From the NCBI GenBank assembly GCA_036704045.1, contig DATNQM010000053.1, forward strand, positions 186,001 to 250,000: a stretch of 64,000 bases of DNA, read 5' to 3'. Shown one piece after another: positions 62,386 to 64,000 of the stretch. Both the position numbers and the translations under genes were made by a program. The stretch's first letter is position 1; every line of letters starts with the position of its first letter. The notes below the pieces were generated by a model. That model saw nothing but the letters and a program-made list of their open reading frames with translations, was not told the origin of the DNA and ran no database searches. Source of the DNA: Ancylothrix sp036704045. GTDB taxonomy: Bacteria; Cyanobacteriota; Cyanobacteriia; Cyanobacteriales; Oscillatoriaceae.

Positions 62386-63438
62386 ATGAGGTTGTTTTGG
62401 GCTTCGATTTTGTTGTTGGTTTTAGGGCTTTCTGGGTGTGGTTTATTTCAGCGAGAAAGTGGCCGGTGGTGGGAGGTTTATTTTACGGAACCGGGTCGGC
62501 CTAATTCGGAGATTGTTTCGCGGTTGGTTGGTTATATTGATGGCAGTAAAAGTCAGATTGATGTGGCTGCTTTTGAGTTTGATTTGGATGGGGTGGCGCA
62601 GGCTTTGGTTAGGGCAAAAAAACGTGGTGTTGCTGTTCGGTGGTTGACGGATGATGAGTATGGGTTGGCGGTGGATAAAGAACCGGGACATGGGCAATTT
62701 CAGTTGTTGAAGCAGGCGGGTATTCCTGTTAAGACGGATAAGGGAAAGGATTTGATGCACAATAAATTTATTGTGTTTGATAATAATATTGTTTGGACTG
62801 GTTCAACGAATTTAACGATTAATGGAACCCAGAAAAATAATAATAATGTGATTGTTTTGAAGTCAAAAAATGTAGCTAAGATTTTTGAGAGACAGTTTAA
62901 TGAGATGTGGCAAGGGATGTTTGGGATGTCTCGTTTGTCTACGCTAGAAAGTCAGGATTTGGTGGTGAATAATACGCCGGTTCGGGTGTTGTTTTCGCCG
63001 GAGGATAAGGTGTCTAAAAAGTTGGTGGAGTTGATTGCTGGGGCGAAAAAAAGTGTTAGGTTTATGGCGTTTTCTTTTACCCATGAGGAGATGGGAAAGG
63101 CGATGTTAAATCGTGCAAAGGCGGGGGTGGATGTGCAGGGTATTTTTGAGACGCGGGGGAGTGAGACGCAGTATAGTGAGTTGAGTAAGTTTTATTGTGC
63201 GGGTTTGCCAGTGCGCCAAGATACGAATCCGAGTGCTTTTCACCATAAGGTTTTGGTGATTGATGGGGAGACTGTGGTGACGGGTTCTTTTAATTTTTCT
63301 AATAATGCGGATTTGCGTAATGATGAGAATGTGGTGATTTTGAAGAATGGGGATGTTGCGAAGGAGTATTTGGGTGAGTTTACGATGCGTTGGGGGGAGT
63401 CGCGTCAGCCTTCTAAAACTAAGATGAAATGCCGGTGA
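62386..63438 (+). CDS. Phospholipase D-like lipoprotein with two HKD motifs
   Basis: The 350-residue protein begins with a lipoprotein signal (MRLFWASILLLVLGLSGCGL; lipobox LSGC), so it is anchored in the membrane facing the periplasm. Two HxKx4D motifs are complete: HNKFIVFDNN with TGSTNLT, and HHKVLVIDGE with TGSFNFS. Single-chain double-HKD proteins of this size include nucleases and phospholipases. The substrate cannot be told; close similarity of the two halves suggests internal duplication. The coding strand is extremely G-rich and C-poor. Confidence 0.93.
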   Translation: MRLFWASILLLVLGLSGCGLFQRESGRWWEVYFTEPGRPNSEIVSRLVGYIDGSKSQIDVAAFEFDLDGVAQALVRAKKRGVAVRWLTDDEYGLAVDKEPGHGQFQLLKQAGIPVKTDKGKDLMHNKFIVFDNNIVWTGSTNLTINGTQKNNNNVIVLKSKNVAKIFERQFNEMWQGMFGMSRLSTLESQDLVVNNTPVRVLFSPEDKVSKKLVELIAGAKKSVRFMAFSFTHEEMGKAMLNRAKAGVDVQGIFETRGSETQYSELSKFYCAGLPVRQDTNPSAFHHKVLVIDGETVVTGSFNFSNNADLRNDENVVILKNGDVAKEYLGEFTMRWGESRQPSKTKMKCR

Positions 63439-63513
63439 TTTTTTTGTTGGTATATGGTGAATATTTTGGGGTTGAAGAGTGGAAAATTAACCCCAAAATA
63501 TTATTTATTAATA

Positions 63514-63885
63514 CTAATTAATGTTTGGTAAATTTGGGTCTTGGTTACAAGTTTTTAAGGGTAATGCTTCTCCACTTTCAATTTTTTTGATTCTCATTTG
63601 GTCAGAATCAGTTATGACTTCTAAACAAGCACAACCATATCCATAGTAACCATTGGTTCTTACATATTCGTTTTCGTTAAGAGTGGGTAGGTTTTCCATT
63701 CCTTTTGCTTGAGTTCCTCCTTGAGTTGAAATAATCCAACGGCCATCGCTGTCTTTTAAATACCAGTTGGCGGGGGTTGGATTCATTAGCCATCCACATC
63801 TGGTTTCGGTGGCGTTACTCGGAAGAGAGAATATAGAAATAGTTGAAAAAATACTGAGGATACAGAGAATATTTTTTTTGTTCAT
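63514..63885 (-). CDS. DUF4087 domain-containing secreted protein
   Basis: The 123-residue protein has a signal peptide (cleavage near SNA-TE) and the DUF4087 pattern: TRCGWLMNPTPANWYLKDSD, GRWIISTQGG, YGYGCACLEV and a final cysteine in PLKTCN. The four cysteines likely form two disulfides in the periplasm. The function of the family is unknown. The gene converges with the phospholipase-like gene. Confidence 0.85.
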   Translation of the reverse strand: MNKKNILCILSIFSTISIFSLPSNATETRCGWLMNPTPANWYLKDSDGRWIISTQGGTQAKGMENLPTLNENEYVRTNGYYGYGCACLEVITDSDQMRIKKIESGEALPLKTCNQDPNLPNIN

Positions 63886-64000
63886 TTTAGTTAATTTATT
63901 TGGATAAATTAAGATAGTAACCTATAACTGGATAAATTTTTCCTATAGGTTACATTTCTAAATAATCCTTAAATTTTTAAAGATTTTATCTCTTATAAAG

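Noticed and set aside
1..64000. CRISPR arrays, IS elements, prophage genes or attachment sites
   Set aside because: No regularly spaced repeats, transposase, integrase or phage structural frames were seen on either strand.

Overview
The window reads as chromosomal DNA of a filamentous cyanobacterium (Oscillatoriales-like; the genus cannot be fixed from the sequence). Support comes from a phytoene desaturase-phytoene synthase pair of the plant/cyanobacterial type, a Ycf51/DUF2518 protein, a short-Q-loop cytochrome bd oxidase, DUF4058, DUF4870 and DUF4087 proteins, DevA/DevC-like ABC genes, and many-domain sensor kinases. It is moderately AT-rich. I saw no HIP1 octamer (GCGATCGC), but the hexamer RCCGGY (ACCGGC/GCCGGT) is strikingly frequent. 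I found no tRNA, rRNA, CRISPR array, IS transposase or phage gene.

Layout. 1-874: 3'-truncated WD40 gene. 1178-7400: a compact block with a BlaI-type repressor and M56 membrane protease (the PetR/PetP type known from the copper-dependent plastocyanin/cytochrome c6 switch), divergent MbnP-MbnH copper/di-heme genes, and convergent cydAB. A nearly identical 17-bp palindromic motif precedes both mbnP and cydA, suggesting one copper- or redox-responsive regulon. 7549-13227: DUF4058, SRPBCC and bestrophin genes, pheS, surE, and a rod-shaped, terminator-ended RNA candidate (6S-like). 13260-20734: a GT39 glycosyltransferase, a Ser/Thr kinase-WD40 protein, an FkbM methyltransferase, a transglutaminase-like protein and a small XRE regulator. 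20854-28863: a chemoreceptor without a visible HAMP domain, a second bestrophin, prfC and an RTX-type calcium-binding protein. 29202-37589: a DevA/DevC-like ABC pair, an M48-like protein that has lost its zinc ligands, a glycine/arginine-tailed RNA-binding protein with a long leader, and an EAL protein. 38008-40490: pds-crtB for carotenoid synthesis.

41112-47794: a CheY-like regulator, a YgiN-like monooxygenase, an MgtC protein, a two-gene module of ABC-type ATPase plus PD-(D/E)xK-like nuclease (defence candidate), then dnaK-dnaJ. 48166-55673: a signalling island of hybrid kinase, stand-alone receiver, receiver-adenylate cyclase and a second PAS/GAF kinase, probably a phosphorelay feeding cAMP synthesis. 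55759-63885: Ycf51, an iron-type alcohol/glycerol dehydrogenase, a class I aminotransferase, an M16 pair (one active, one catalytically dead), a phospholipase D-like lipoprotein and a DUF4087 protein.

Two sequence-level properties cut across genes: kilobase-scale GC-skew patches that flip inside single genes, and small dispersed hairpin repeats. All functional calls rest on motif recognition by eye; no database search was run.
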